DNA of 64,000 nt from Cryobacterium sp. GrIS_2_6 (GCF_035984545.1 NZ_JAXCHP010000002.1:53590-117589); one strand, 5' to 3'; positions 16,672 through 24,733 are shown, counted from the first letter of the stretch. Program-made: numbers and translations. Notes: generated from the letters alone by a model not told the origin.

Positions 16672-18435
16672 TCAGCTCAGCAGGCCGGACTCCTTGAGCA
16701 GCTCGCCGATCTCGGTGTTCTTGATCTGCTTCATCAGCAGATCGCGGACCATGGCTGGGCCGGGCACCTCGATCTCCTTGCCATCACGCAGCAGGCTGGC
16801 AGCGGCGAGCAGCGCACGCACGTCGTAGGTGGAGTTGAAGACCTCCGGCACGCCTCTGTCGATCCCGAGCAGCTGGTAGGTCGCCTCCATCGCGGTGCGC
16901 ACCGAGTACTCGATGGTGAAGATCGTGTCCCGGGAGGGTGTCTCGGCGAACTGGCCGAGGAACGCGAAGTTGACGGCTCCACCAGGGACCACGTCGGGCC
17001 GGTCACCCGCCTGCCGGGGCATGAAGAACGCCGTGACGTAGGGCATCATCACCGGCACGCAGGTGGCACTATTCGCCGCGAGCTCGGGGATATCGGCCAC
17101 GGGGACACCCATGTGGTACAGCCACTCCTGGGTAATCTCCTCGCCGGTGCACTCCTGCATCGACTTCTTCACGTAGTCGCCGGGGACGTCGCCCAACAGC
17201 GAGTACACCCAGACCACGATCTGGTCCTCGGGTTGCTTCTTGAAGTGCGGCTGGCGGTTGACTGTCCAGCTGAGCAGCCAGGCGGAGTCCTTGGCCGTGA
17301 CGATCCCTCCCGTGACGGTCTTGCCGCCGAACGGCGAACGCTTGGCGATCTTCTCGATGTAGGCGGGGATACGCGTGTCGAGCGTGGTGACGGTGGCCGA
17401 CTGCCACTTGCTCTCCTGGATGTGTGCTCCGAACACGTCCGGGTGCCCGAATGACGGGTCCTTGGCGGCCAACCGCCGCCAGAGGTCCCAGGCCGGGGCC
17501 GGTCCCTCGTCGAGCTTCGCCGCCGTGTGCTGGTCGCCGTTGTCGGAGTTCTCGGTGAGAGAGCCGATGGTGGCGAGCACCAGGTCGTTCTCGCCGAGCT
17601 CGACGCCACCGACGACACCCTCGCGGATCCAGTGGATGGCGGTGGCCTGCTTTCGGTCGGAGGTGATCGCGAAGTCGATGTCGGTGACCTCGGTGTCGAA
17701 CTGGAACGTCACTCCTTGGTCTAGCAGCCACCGGTACAGCGGCAGCACCATCGACTCGTACTGGTTGTACTTGAAGAACCGCACGTTGGCGAAGTCCGGC
17801 ATGCCGCCGATGTGGTGGATGAAGCGGTGCACGTACAGCTTCATCTCCAGCGCAGAGTGCCACTCCTCGAAGGCGAACATGGTGCGCCAGTACATCCAGA
17901 AGTTGCTGGCGAAGAACTCCTCGCCGAAGACCTCGTTGATCCGTTTGTTCTCCAAGGACTCACGGGTGGCCAGGAAGAGCCCGATGAGCTCCTTCTGCGC
18001 TTGCTTCGAGAGAGTGAAGAGGGTGCCGGTGCCGGCATCCTGACCCTGCTCGACGGTTGCCCGCTGCAGCGAGACGTTCGGGTCGTCCTTGTTCAGCCAG
18101 TAGAACTCGTCGAGCACAGAAGCGCCGTCGATCTCGATCGAGGGGATCGAACGGTACAGGTCCCACAGGCACTCGTAGTGGTCGTCCACCTCACGGCCGC
18201 CGCGGATCACGAAGCCCTTCTTGGGCTCATCGATCCCGTCCAACGCCCCGCCGGGCAGCTTCAGCCGTTCCAGGATTGTGATCTTCGACCCGTCCATCTG
18301 TCCGTCACGGATCATGAACGCCGCCGAAGCCATCGACGCCAGGCCGGCGCCGACGAACCACGCGGTCTTGTTCTCGACTCCCTCAGGCTTGCGGGGACGC
18401 GCGAACGCCTCCATAGTTCCGCTGCTGTAATACAT
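16672..18435 (-). CDS. ohyA: Oleate hydratase (fatty acid double-bond hydratase)
   Basis: ATG 18435 is preceded by AAGGAG. The 587-residue product has the N-terminal FAD-binding run AWFVGAGLASMASAAFMIRD, the ERLKLPGGALDG segment, the FWMYWRTMFAFEEWHSALEM region and the conserved GQFAET and EYSVRTAMEATYQLL blocks. It hydrates the cis-9 double bond of unsaturated fatty acids such as oleate to 10-hydroxy acids, a route to detoxify or modify free fatty acids. It is 11 bases downstream of a TetR-family gene in the same direction, so induction by fatty acids through that regulator is likely. Confidence 0.95.
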   Translation of the reverse strand: MYYSSGTMEAFARPRKPEGVENKTAWFVGAGLASMASAAFMIRDGQMDGSKITILERLKLPGGALDGIDEPKKGFVIRGGREVDDHYECLWDLYRSIPSIEIDGASVLDEFYWLNKDDPNVSLQRATVEQGQDAGTGTLFTLSKQAQKELIGLFLATRESLENKRINEVFGEEFFASNFWMYWRTMFAFEEWHSALEMKLYVHRFIHHIGGMPDFANVRFFKYNQYESMVLPLYRWLLDQGVTFQFDTEVTDIDFAITSDRKQATAIHWIREGVVGGVELGENDLVLATIGSLTENSDNGDQHTAAKLDEGPAPAWDLWRRLAAKDPSFGHPDVFGAHIQESKWQSATVTTLDTRIPAYIEKIAKRSPFGGKTVTGGIVTAKDSAWLLSWTVNRQPHFKKQPEDQIVVWVYSLLGDVPGDYVKKSMQECTGEEITQEWLYHMGVPVADIPELAANSATCVPVMMPYVTAFFMPRQAGDRPDVVPGGAVNFAFLGQFAETPSRDTIFTIEYSVRTAMEATYQLLGIDRGVPEVFNSTYDVRALLAAASLLRDGKEIEVPGPAMVRDLLMKQIKNTEIGELLKESGLLS

Positions 18436-18446
18436 AGTCAGTCTCC

Positions 18447-19130
18447 TTAATATGTTTCGATAATTGATGGCAACGTGGCGAGGAAGCCACGCACGATCTG
18501 CGTGACCTGCCCGCGCAGCTCTTCGACGGGGTCCGCTCCGGGATGCGCGCCCGTGGACGGCCCAGCAATCAGGAGCGACAGCGCCGCGAAGACGGTGCGG
18601 GCGGCCCGCTGTCCCTCGCGCAGGACCGGAGGGCCATCGACCCCGGCTGACCGGGCCGCCGCGATGAGGCGGGACGCGATCGCGTCCTCGAGCTCGCCGA
18701 CAAGCGCGAGGCCCGCGGTCCGGTGTTCGTCGGTGGCCGAACCGAACAGCAGCTCGCGCTGGTAGGCGACGGCGTTGGCCGGGTTGCGCGCCGAGCTCGC
18801 CAGCACGGCCTGGACGAGCACGTTCACCGATTCGACCGGGTCAGCGGTCTCGGCCGAGGCTCGCACGCCGGTGTTGATCGCGTCGCGCAGTGCGCGGTTG
18901 TAGACCATGAGTAGCAGCTCGGCCTTGGACGAGGCGTACCGGAAAACCGTGCCGACAGCCACGTCGGCGCGTTCGGCGATCTCCTGCGTCCCCACAGCGT
19001 CGAACCCGCGCTCGGTGAAGAGAGCGGCCGCGGCCGCGAAGATCCGCAACTGCTTGTCCTGCATGCTTCGTTCGCGGCGGCCTCGGGTAGGGCTGCGTTT
19101 CGCGTCCGGGTACTCCGGCAGACCGGCCAT
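18447..19130 (-). CDS. TetR-family transcriptional regulator
   Basis: ATG 19130 is preferred because GGAGG lies 5 bases upstream; an ATG at 19154 lies within the operator. The 227-residue product has the TetR HTH (residues ~40-60, TQEIAERADVAVGTVFRYAS) and a helical ligand-binding domain. It is the first gene of a two-gene unit with oleate hydratase and probably represses both through the palindrome at 19140. Confidence 0.93.
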   Translation of the reverse strand: MAGLPEYPDAKRSPTRGRRERSMQDKQLRIFAAAAALFTERGFDAVGTQEIAERADVAVGTVFRYASSKAELLLMVYNRALRDAINTGVRASAETADPVESVNVLVQAVLASSARNPANAVAYQRELLFGSATDEHRTAGLALVGELEDAIASRLIAAARSAGVDGPPVLREGQRAARTVFAALSLLIAGPSTGAHPGADPVEELRGQVTQIVRGFLATLPSIIETY

Positions 19131-19139
19131 GACGCCTCC

Positions 19140-19155
19140 AATGAGTTGACTCATT
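19140..19155. promoter_or_regulatory. Palindromic operator upstream of the TetR gene
   Basis: AATGAGTTGACTCATT has two perfect 7-base arms around TG. Its position 10-25 bases before the TetR start codon and its symmetry fit an autoregulatory TetR operator that overlaps the start of transcription. Confidence 0.7.
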
Positions 19156-19429
19156 AAGGACTACGCTCATTTATGCGCGGGCGCAAACCCGCGCCCGACA
19201 CCAGCGCCCCGGCGTCGCCCACTGAGGCCGGCGCGAGACGCTCCCCGGCCCCCGCACTCGCACACCGAACCGGAGCCCCACCCCTGCGAGGAGACGGGAC
19301 AAGCACGGCGAAAGGGGGTGTGACGAGTGACCTCTCGCTATCGCAAACCCGACCACTCCTCCACACAAAGCGGTTGTCAGCGGTGCGGCTTCTCAACGAA
19401 GAAAGCTGCAGAGTTTGTCGGAGACGGTT
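19156..19429. other. Intergenic stretch without recognisable gene
   Basis: The region next to the TetR promoter has no supported gene. The open plus-strand frame from 19173 is Pro/Ala/Arg-rich, has no RBS and is not accepted. Confidence 0.3.
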
Positions 19430-19540
19430 GAGAGGAGCCGGCCCGTTTCTGGAACGGTTCCCGGTTATAGCCCTCTATCCGCTCCCGGATCGCGACCCGC
19501 AGCTCGGGAAGTGTCCATTTCTGGTCGAGGCCGGAATCCG
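19430..19540 (-). pseudogene. IS21 IstA transposase, short remnant
   Basis: The minus strand reads DQKWTLPELRVAIRERIEGY then NREPFQKRAGSS, the stretch following the DDE core in IS21 transposases (NxxPFQKRxGSR). Sequence on both sides is unrelated. It lies next to the start of the transfer element and differs from the two complete IS21 copies of this window. Confidence 0.6.
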
Positions 19541-19566
19541 AGCGGGTCTGTCGATCCAGGGACCCG

Positions 19567-20415
19567 CTAGCGGCTGAGTCCGCCGCGTTCTCGTTGCAGG
19601 CCGGGACTCTGGGAACGGTTGCGGGCCTTGGCCTGCTTGCCTGGCTTGGTTGCCACGGCCGCGCTCGGGTGGGTGCCGTTCTCTCGATCAGCTACCAGGC
19701 GAGCCTTCCGCAGCTGGGGGTCGACACCCACCTTTTCCATATCGGCCGCGAACGACTCGCGGCGCCCCGCGCTGTCGTAGGCTTTCGCGGCGTCGTCGCG
19801 AGTGACGCCCGCGTTGCCGGTCAGTTCCTCCCGTGAGAGCCCCTCCGCGGACTCATCGTTGGTGTTCGCGGTGCGCTCTTGTTCGCGGTCGCGTTCTTCG
19901 GCTTTGCGGTCCAGCTGGTCGGCTACCGTGAGCAGCGATGCCGCTTCGGCGTAGTCCTTACCGCTCTCGCCTCGGCTCTCCGCAGCCGTGCTGCGGTCCT
20001 GCTGAGCACGGGCTAACGCCTCGCGCACTGCGGTGGGGTCGGCGTCCAGGTTATTCACGTCGATGCCGTACCGGCCGCGCAGTTCCTCCCGCATGCGATC
20101 GGACGTACGCGCAATGTCAGGATCCACGATGCGCCACGCGACGGCCGTCTCATAAGCCGTCGCAATGTCGTCAATCCCGGCGGTGTTCCACCACTGGTGC
20201 TGCTGCACGGGAGCCAGGCTGGCTCGTGCCGCGTTCCGCTCCGCATCGAACCGTGCTTGTAGCTCCTTGGTCTGCTGAACGGTTTGCGCCTGGGCGTTCC
20301 GGGCCAACTCCTCACGGAGCCGGGCGAAACGCTCTCCCATCTGCGTGGCGACAGTCAGAGCAACACGTATCTGCCCGTCGAACGCTTCGCCGATGCCATC
20401 TGATTCTTCAGCCAA
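19567..20415 (-). CDS. Coiled-coil mobilisation-module protein, copy A
   Basis: The 282-residue product (MAEESDGIGEAFDGQIRVAL) is mostly charged helix: residues ~25-75 (RFARLREELARNAQAQTVQQ) and 125-200 look coiled-coil. It is clearly paralogous to the protein at 56966 (shared ARASLAPV, WWN, RYGID, RRESFAADMEK/RRERFASSLES blocks and C-terminus RGGLSR). It follows the relaxase gene by 15 bases and is probably co-transcribed. A role as relaxosome accessory or as a transferred protein is inferred from position and the Arg-rich tail only. Confidence 0.75.
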   Translation of the reverse strand: MAEESDGIGEAFDGQIRVALTVATQMGERFARLREELARNAQAQTVQQTKELQARFDAERNAARASLAPVQQHQWWNTAGIDDIATAYETAVAWRIVDPDIARTSDRMREELRGRYGIDVNNLDADPTAVREALARAQQDRSTAAESRGESGKDYAEAASLLTVADQLDRKAEERDREQERTANTNDESAEGLSREELTGNAGVTRDDAAKAYDSAGRRESFAADMEKVGVDPQLRKARLVADRENGTHPSAAVATKPGKQAKARNRSQSPGLQRERGGLSR

Positions 20416-20430
20416 TGTGATGCCCCTTCG

Positions 20431-22092
20431 TTATCTCTCGTGACCGTCGCGCTCGTTCGGCGTGACGGTGGTCTGTGGCTTGTGGGACTCGATACGCGTC
20501 GGCACGGGCGATCCCGTTCCGGGGATAACCTGGCCGCGCTGCGCAGCCTGGACGATCTTCGCCAGCTCCGGGTCAAGGCCCGCCGCCGGCGCCGGCATCG
20601 CGTTACCTGGCTGTCCCGTCCCGGCGCGCACGATGGCCGGCAGACGCTCACGAACCTGCGAGTACTGCTGGGACAAAGTGCGATCCAGCTGGGCTGCGCG
20701 CTGGGCTTCCCCGATGGCCGTGTGCATGTCCATGACCGCCTTCACAGTCGATGCGAGCTGGCGCAGCATGATCGCCTCGGCCATCGTCCCCTGGCCCTGG
20801 GTCGACGCCTGCAACAACATCATCGTGGCCCCGGCGACTGACACCCGGCCCGCGGGCTTCGGCTTAGATTCATGTGCGCGGATCTGCGCTGTGCGGGACA
20901 AGTCCCGTGCGGTCTGCGCCAACGGTCCGGGCGTCACCTCCACACGCTGCGACCACGCAGCGAAAGCCCCCGCGGTATCGCGGGCCAGATGCGCCCAACT
21001 GGCGCGATCCTCAAACGGTACCTCGCGCATCTGCACACGCAGCTGCTTGATCTCATCGGTGTACTGCTTCCACAGTTTCGGATCCGGCGTCATCTCTTCA
21101 CGTCCCGAAGCCACCGGCCGGTACTGCCACGGGTTCTTACTCGTGGCCCTCCACTCATCCACCCCGCCCTGAGCGCTCTGGGGGCTGTCCGGCCACCCCT
21201 CGCGCATCCGCGGCAACGTCAGATCGCGGGCAAGCCGGCCACCACCGTACCAAACCGGCTGCACACCCTGCTCCGGCCGCAACGCGACGGAGTAGCCGGC
21301 CACAACATCATCACGCCCAGCGACAAAACGGGGCCGCACAAGCGCTCCCCCGCGCCGAAGACGGCGCACGAACTCGCCCTCATCAAGAGACGCCACCGAC
21401 GCCGCGCGTACGATGCGTTCCAGCTTGTGGGCCTCAACCTCAGTGCCGGTGCGCTGCGCCCGGGCCTGCTCGGCCGGCTTGACCCCGCGCACACCAATGC
21501 CGCGTTCCCGCGACTCCAACTGCTCGAGGCCGTAGTCGCGTTCCAGGTCACGGCAGATGCCCTGAGCGCGCGTGAAGTCATTGTGCGTCGGCGCCTTCGT
21601 ACCGTCCTCGCGGACGAGTGACACAGCGATGTGCACATGGTCGTTACCATTCGTCGAGAGGCCGTGACGCACGGCCACCCAACGGCAGTCGGCCTTGCCA
21701 CTGCCCGCTTCGGTGAAGCCCATCCGATCCACGAAGTCCTGCGAGATGGCGCCCCACTTCTCATCCGAAAGCTGCCCCTCTTCTGCGCGCAACGACAACG
21801 AGCAATGCCACACATCCGCGGCCACTCGCGTCGTGATCGACTCCCCGGTGCCCGGATCAGTGATACGCGCCTGACGCGTGACCTCGACTCCGAGTTTCAC
21901 CCGCGGCTCATCCAAATCCTTTGCGATGGCCAGGGCCGTATCACGGTCAAGAACGCCATACCCGTGCATGGTCACGACGGCAGAGTTTCCGGCGACTAGG
22001 TGCTGCTCTTCGTGCTCGTTCGACTTCCCAGCCCCGGCCAGGTAGACCATGAGCCCACCCATCTGAGCGCCCCGGGTGATGTTAGGCATCAT
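20431..22092 (-). CDS. Relaxase/mobilisation nuclease, copy A
   Basis: The 553-residue product starts MMPNITRGAQMGGLMVYLAG. The nuclease part includes WHCSLSL (His ~96) and the three-histidine-type motif at residues 143-156 (HGLSTNGNDHVHIAVS), which would bind the metal for nicking oriT; a catalytic Tyr candidate lies in the N-terminal 50 residues (GLMVYLAG or MHGYGVLDR). The C-terminal half is helical. The stop of mobC overlaps its start (ATGA). About 60% of residues appear shared with the copy at 57897. Confidence 0.88.
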   Translation of the reverse strand: MMPNITRGAQMGGLMVYLAGAGKSNEHEEQHLVAGNSAVVTMHGYGVLDRDTALAIAKDLDEPRVKLGVEVTRQARITDPGTGESITTRVAADVWHCSLSLRAEEGQLSDEKWGAISQDFVDRMGFTEAGSGKADCRWVAVRHGLSTNGNDHVHIAVSLVREDGTKAPTHNDFTRAQGICRDLERDYGLEQLESRERGIGVRGVKPAEQARAQRTGTEVEAHKLERIVRAASVASLDEGEFVRRLRRGGALVRPRFVAGRDDVVAGYSVALRPEQGVQPVWYGGGRLARDLTLPRMREGWPDSPQSAQGGVDEWRATSKNPWQYRPVASGREEMTPDPKLWKQYTDEIKQLRVQMREVPFEDRASWAHLARDTAGAFAAWSQRVEVTPGPLAQTARDLSRTAQIRAHESKPKPAGRVSVAGATMMLLQASTQGQGTMAEAIMLRQLASTVKAVMDMHTAIGEAQRAAQLDRTLSQQYSQVRERLPAIVRAGTGQPGNAMPAPAAGLDPELAKIVQAAQRGQVIPGTGSPVPTRIESHKPQTTVTPNERDGHER

Positions 22093-22481
22093 GAGTCGGC
22101 CAACGTGTCTATCGCAGCCGAAAGACGCGGGACGATCGCACGGTACTCCGCGATGATCAACTCGGCCTCGGCGGGGAACTGGCTCTCGGTGTTCGCGAAC
22201 TTCGCGACCTGGTTGGCGTTGTTCGCGATGCTGGCCAACAGCTTACGAACGGCAAACAACTCGACAATGGCCAGCTTGCGGTCCGTTGACGTCTGCACCT
22301 GAGAATCCATGGCCGACTCAAACAACAACCGCGGCACCGTCACATCTCGAAGAGCGGCACGGGCCTGCAGCTGAATGTCCTCAGCGTCGGAGACGTAGAC
22401 GCTGTAGTGCTTCTTACGCGGCGTGTCCGCATTCTTACGCCGCTTCCGGCCAAACAGGCGACCTTCACTCGTGTCAATCAC
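22089..22481 (-). CDS. MobC-like relaxosome accessory protein, copy A
   Basis: GTG 22481 is chosen because it aligns with ATG of the paralogue at 59935 and gives 130 residues in both; the frame is open to 22616 through the oriT-like region. The product has a basic N-terminus (RLFGRKRRKN), a ribbon-helix-helix-like segment (KHYSVYVSDAEDIQLQARAA) and a C-terminal MobC-type helix pair (LLASIANNANQVAKFANTES). MobC proteins bind oriT and help the relaxase open the strands. Confidence 0.82.
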   Translation of the reverse strand: MIDTSEGRLFGRKRRKNADTPRKKHYSVYVSDAEDIQLQARAALRDVTVPRLLFESAMDSQVQTSTDRKLAIVELFAVRKLLASIANNANQVAKFANTESQFPAEAELIIAEYRAIVPRLSAAIDTLADS

Positions 22482-22526
22482 GTCCCACCCACCCCCCAGG
22501 CCCAGCGCAGCGAACCCCCGAAAATG

Positions 22527-22612
22527 AGGGGACCATACGACAAATATGCCAAATCCGGCCGCCCCGCGTCCAGAATCAAAGCAAGTTACCACCGGTAACT
22601 CTATAGCTTGCT
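22527..22612. other. Candidate origin of transfer (oriT), copy A
   Basis: The region between mobC and the divergent small gene contains GGGACCATACG, GTCCAGAAT and a 7-base stem/3-base loop AGTTACC-ACC-GGTAACT at 22584-22600, followed by TATAGCTTGCTCC. All of these recur at the same place in module B, where the stem has changed on both sides to ATTTACC-ACC-GGTAAAT. Position next to the relaxase/mobC genes and conserved hairpins fit an oriT; the nick site is not identified. The promoters of both divergent units must also lie in 22482-22734. Confidence 0.55.
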
Positions 22613-22734
22613 CCAATCGGACACGCTCCTATTGGAGCACCTTCTCTGAATGCTGACACTTCGCAAAAGCAAAAGCATGCTCTTTCGGGAGCGGTTGCTC
22701 TCGCGGTATTCTCGGGCGCACGAGTGAAACCAAT

Positions 22735-23040
22735 GTGAACAGCGACGATGCAGCTGCCCGTGCTCGTTCCTTGATCGAAGCCGACGTGTCGGCCCGTGTT
22801 GAAGCAGTACGGCTTGTCGCAGACTCGGGCAACAAATCCGACGCTGCGGAGGCTCGTTTTCGCGACGCCGCTACTGCACACGAAAACGCATGGAAAGCTG
22901 CGCTAGCCGCTGGGTGGAGCGAGAAGGACTTACGCGCAACCGGCGTCCGTGCGCCAGGTGCAACACCGGCAAAGACACGCAAGCCGCGCGGAACCCGTGC
23001 ACACACTTTCATCGGTGACGACAAGCCAAAGACTCAGTGA
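22735..23040 (+). CDS. Small conserved mobilisation-module protein, copy A
   Basis: The GTG start lies in the context AATGTGAA, conserved at the paralogue (60187). The 101-residue product is helical at residues 3-65 (DAAARARSLIEADVSARVEA) with a Lys/Arg/Thr-rich tail. Copy B shares AAARAR.II/LE, RVEAVR, GWSEKDL.ATGV.APG. Function unknown; a DNA-binding or regulatory role is suggested only by the position opposite the relaxase operon and the basic tail. Confidence 0.72.
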   Translation: MNSDDAAARARSLIEADVSARVEAVRLVADSGNKSDAAEARFRDAATAHENAWKAALAAGWSEKDLRATGVRAPGATPAKTRKPRGTRAHTFIGDDKPKTQ

Positions 23041-23061
23041 GCCTTCGGCCCTAATCTGTAA

Positions 23062-23102
23062 CGAAGAAGCCCCGCCGACCTTCGGTCCGCGGGGCTTCTT
23101 CG
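23062..23102 (+). terminator. Strong terminator hairpin, copy A
   Basis: A perfect 14-base stem CGAAGAAGCCCCGC/GCGGGGCTTCTTCG with a 13-base loop follows the small gene. A paralogous hairpin lies at 60501-60542. Confidence 0.85.
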
Positions 23103-23253
23103 TGCAACTCCGTTGCCGTTTCGACTGGTGATGGTACGAGCCATTCCTCTCTTAGCAAGGGCTTTCGCGGCATATCCTCGCTGCGCTCCGGTATTCCACG
23201 GTCCCTTGCCAATTCACCCCTGACTCTGTTTTTCGGCGTGTGCCGAAAGGCAA
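23101..23253. repeat. Highly conserved non-coding element, copy A
   Basis: The stretch 23141-23224 matches 60581-60672 at 82 of 84 aligned positions, apart from two 4-base insertions in copy B. It contains GCAAGGG (23155-23161) and CCCTTGC (23203-23209) enclosing an imperfect inner inverted repeat, so it could form a ~55-base hairpin. It lies between a terminator and the glutaredoxin gene and is far better conserved than the flanking proteins. Single-strand initiation site, recombination site, part of oriT or regulatory RNA are all possible. Confidence 0.8.
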
Positions 23254-23280
23254 CGAGAGATGTGAGAAGAAGGGTCCACC

Positions 23281-23568
23281 GTGAACGAGACATTGACCGT
23301 CTATACGCTGCCGAACTGCATGCAGTGCACAATAACAAAGAAGGCACTAGCGAGGGCCGGCGCACCGTACGTGACCGTCAACCTGGCCACCGATGACAGC
23401 GCGATCGAGACCTTGCAGCAACTCGGCTACACATCAGCGCCAGTGGTGACCGTGGGCGCCGCGAGCTGGTCGGGTTTCAGACCGGACAAGATCAGCGCCG
23501 TCACCTCGGCTCGCGGAACCGAGCTGCGCGCAGCGACCGACGAGCTGGGGGGCGCATCATGCGAGTAG
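23281..23568 (+). CDS. NrdH-like glutaredoxin, copy A
   Basis: A GTG start follows AAGAAGG. The 95-residue product has the thioredoxin-fold start TLTVYTLPNCMQCTITKKAL with redox motif CMQC, the cis-Pro segment YTSAPVV and the WSGFRPDKI end typical of NrdH redoxins, which reduce class Ib ribonucleotide reductase. No nrdI, nrdE or nrdF is in the window, so its partner must be elsewhere or different. It overlaps the next gene by 10 bases. Confidence 0.9.
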   Translation: MNETLTVYTLPNCMQCTITKKALARAGAPYVTVNLATDDSAIETLQQLGYTSAPVVTVGAASWSGFRPDKISAVTSARGTELRAATDELGGASCE

Positions 23569-23792
23569 TAACCCGTCGGCCCGCCATCGCGGATCCGAAG
23601 CGCCGTGCCCTTACACCGTCCGAGACTGCGGCCCGGCTAGGTCTGACAACGGACGATTTACGTCTGCTCCGGCAACGCGGCAGCGGCCCCACGTTCGTGG
23701 CGCTGACGAGGAAGAGTGTCCGCTACCTTCGATCCAGCGTCGACGCCTGGGACGCACACAACCCGGTAGCAGACGAAGCCCTATCAGCGTGA
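23559..23792 (+). CDS. Small helix-turn-helix protein, copy A
   Basis: The 77-residue product has an excisionase/MerR-type HTH (TPSETAARLGLTTDDLRLLR) followed by a short wing (GPTFVALTRKSVRYLRSSVD). It is paralogous to the protein at 61157. It may regulate the module or act as a recombination directionality factor; its 3' end overlaps the recombinase stop on the other strand. Confidence 0.78.
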   Translation: MRVVTRRPAIADPKRRALTPSETAARLGLTTDDLRLLRQRGSGPTFVALTRKSVRYLRSSVDAWDAHNPVADEALSA

Positions 23793-24395
23793 AAGAGCGG
23801 GCGTTCGCTCCGCCGTCTCGCTCGCTTCCGAGGCATCTACAGGCACGGGCTTGTCGAGCGCGCGACGCACACTCGACACCCCAACCTGCAACGCTCCGGC
23901 GATGGTCTCCCACGTCGCCCTCTCAGCGCGCATAGCGCGAGCAAGCTTGATCCGATCCGCAGTCATCACCGTAGGCCGACCACCATGCCGGCCACGCGCC
24001 TTCGCCGCAGCAAGACCCGCGCGCGTGCGATCCGAAATGATACGACCGTTCATCTGAGCGAACGCCGCGCAAATATGGAAAAACAACTCCCCACCAGCGG
24101 TGGTGGTATCGAACGGTTCCGTAAGCGACGTGAACTCCACACCCCGCTCCCCCAGCTCCGTGACAATCGTCACCACGTCGGTCATCGACCGACCCAGCCG
24201 ATCGGTGCTGTAGACGAGCAACGTGTCACCACGCCGCAGAAACTTTAGGCAATCGACCAGACCCGGCCTGGCCGCGTTCTTCCCCGTCAACTTGTCAGAA
24301 TAAATGTGCTCCGCACCCGCCGCTTTCAGCGCGTCAATCTGCGAATTAAGATTCTGGTCCTGCGTCGAAACACGGGTGTAACCAACAATGGACAC
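23784..24395 (-). CDS. Serine recombinase (Tn3-type resolvase)
   Basis: The 203-residue product has the catalytic serine in VGYTRVSTQDQNLNSQID, the STDRLGRSMTDVVTIV block, helix E (FFHICAAFAQMNGRIISDRT) and a C-terminal HTH (WETIAGALQVGVSSVRRALD) followed by a 25-residue tail ending TPALSR. It is present only next to module A. A resolvase could keep a plasmid monomeric or resolve a cointegrate between the two modules. The tail extends beyond the usual resolvase length. Confidence 0.94.
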   Translation of the reverse strand: MSIVGYTRVSTQDQNLNSQIDALKAAGAEHIYSDKLTGKNAARPGLVDCLKFLRRGDTLLVYSTDRLGRSMTDVVTIVTELGERGVEFTSLTEPFDTTTAGGELFFHICAAFAQMNGRIISDRTRAGLAAAKARGRHGGRPTVMTADRIKLARAMRAERATWETIAGALQVGVSSVRRALDKPVPVDASEASETAERTPALSR

Positions 24396-24433
24396 GCGCG
24401 CCTACTTCCTACTCGTCACAACTGTAGAGAACG

Positions 24434-24733
24434 TCATACGGCTTTATCCCGCGGAGGAGGCGCGCCGGATCCGTACCCACTATCAACGTACGGCGCATCG
24501 TAACTACTCGACTCCCGCACTACGTTGCCCGCGTTGATATGAGCGAGAGCTGCGGCGATAGCCGCCTCGGCCGTAAGCGTTTCGGCCGCGACTTGTCTGT
24601 TCAAATCCCGCAACACTGGGTCAGTCACTTCAAGGCCCTCTGCCCCCAAAGCGGCATCAGCGAAACTCAAGCGACGCTCAATCTCCGCGTCATCGACGTG
24701 ACTAGTTGGGACTGCGTCCGGTGCGTCCATCAT
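24434..24733 (-). CDS. VbhA-like antitoxin candidate downstream of Fic
   Basis: ATG 24733 overlaps the fic stop (TAATG); a second ATG follows at 24730 with GAGAGG at better spacing. The product of about 99 residues contains DAALGAEGLEVTDPVLRDLN, resembling the helix of small Fic inhibitors where a Ser/Thr-x-x-x-Glu-Gly motif blocks the active site; here the first position is Ala (ALGAEG). The segment LTAEAAIAAALAHI matches the second VbhA helix. It would bind and inhibit the adjacent Fic enzyme. Confidence 0.6.
   Translation of the reverse strand: MMDAPDAVPTSHVDDAEIERRLSFADAALGAEGLEVTDPVLRDLNRQVAAETLTAEAAIAAALAHINAGNVVRESSSYDAPYVDSGYGSGAPPPRDKAV

Noticed and set aside
19173..19577. A 134-codon plus-strand frame before module A
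   Set aside because: No RBS, low-complexity start, and it is antisense to a recognisable IstA remnant.
20440..21621. Long plus-strand frames opposite the relaxase gene
   Set aside because: Antisense shadows in GC-rich DNA; the minus-strand frame carries all the relaxase motifs.
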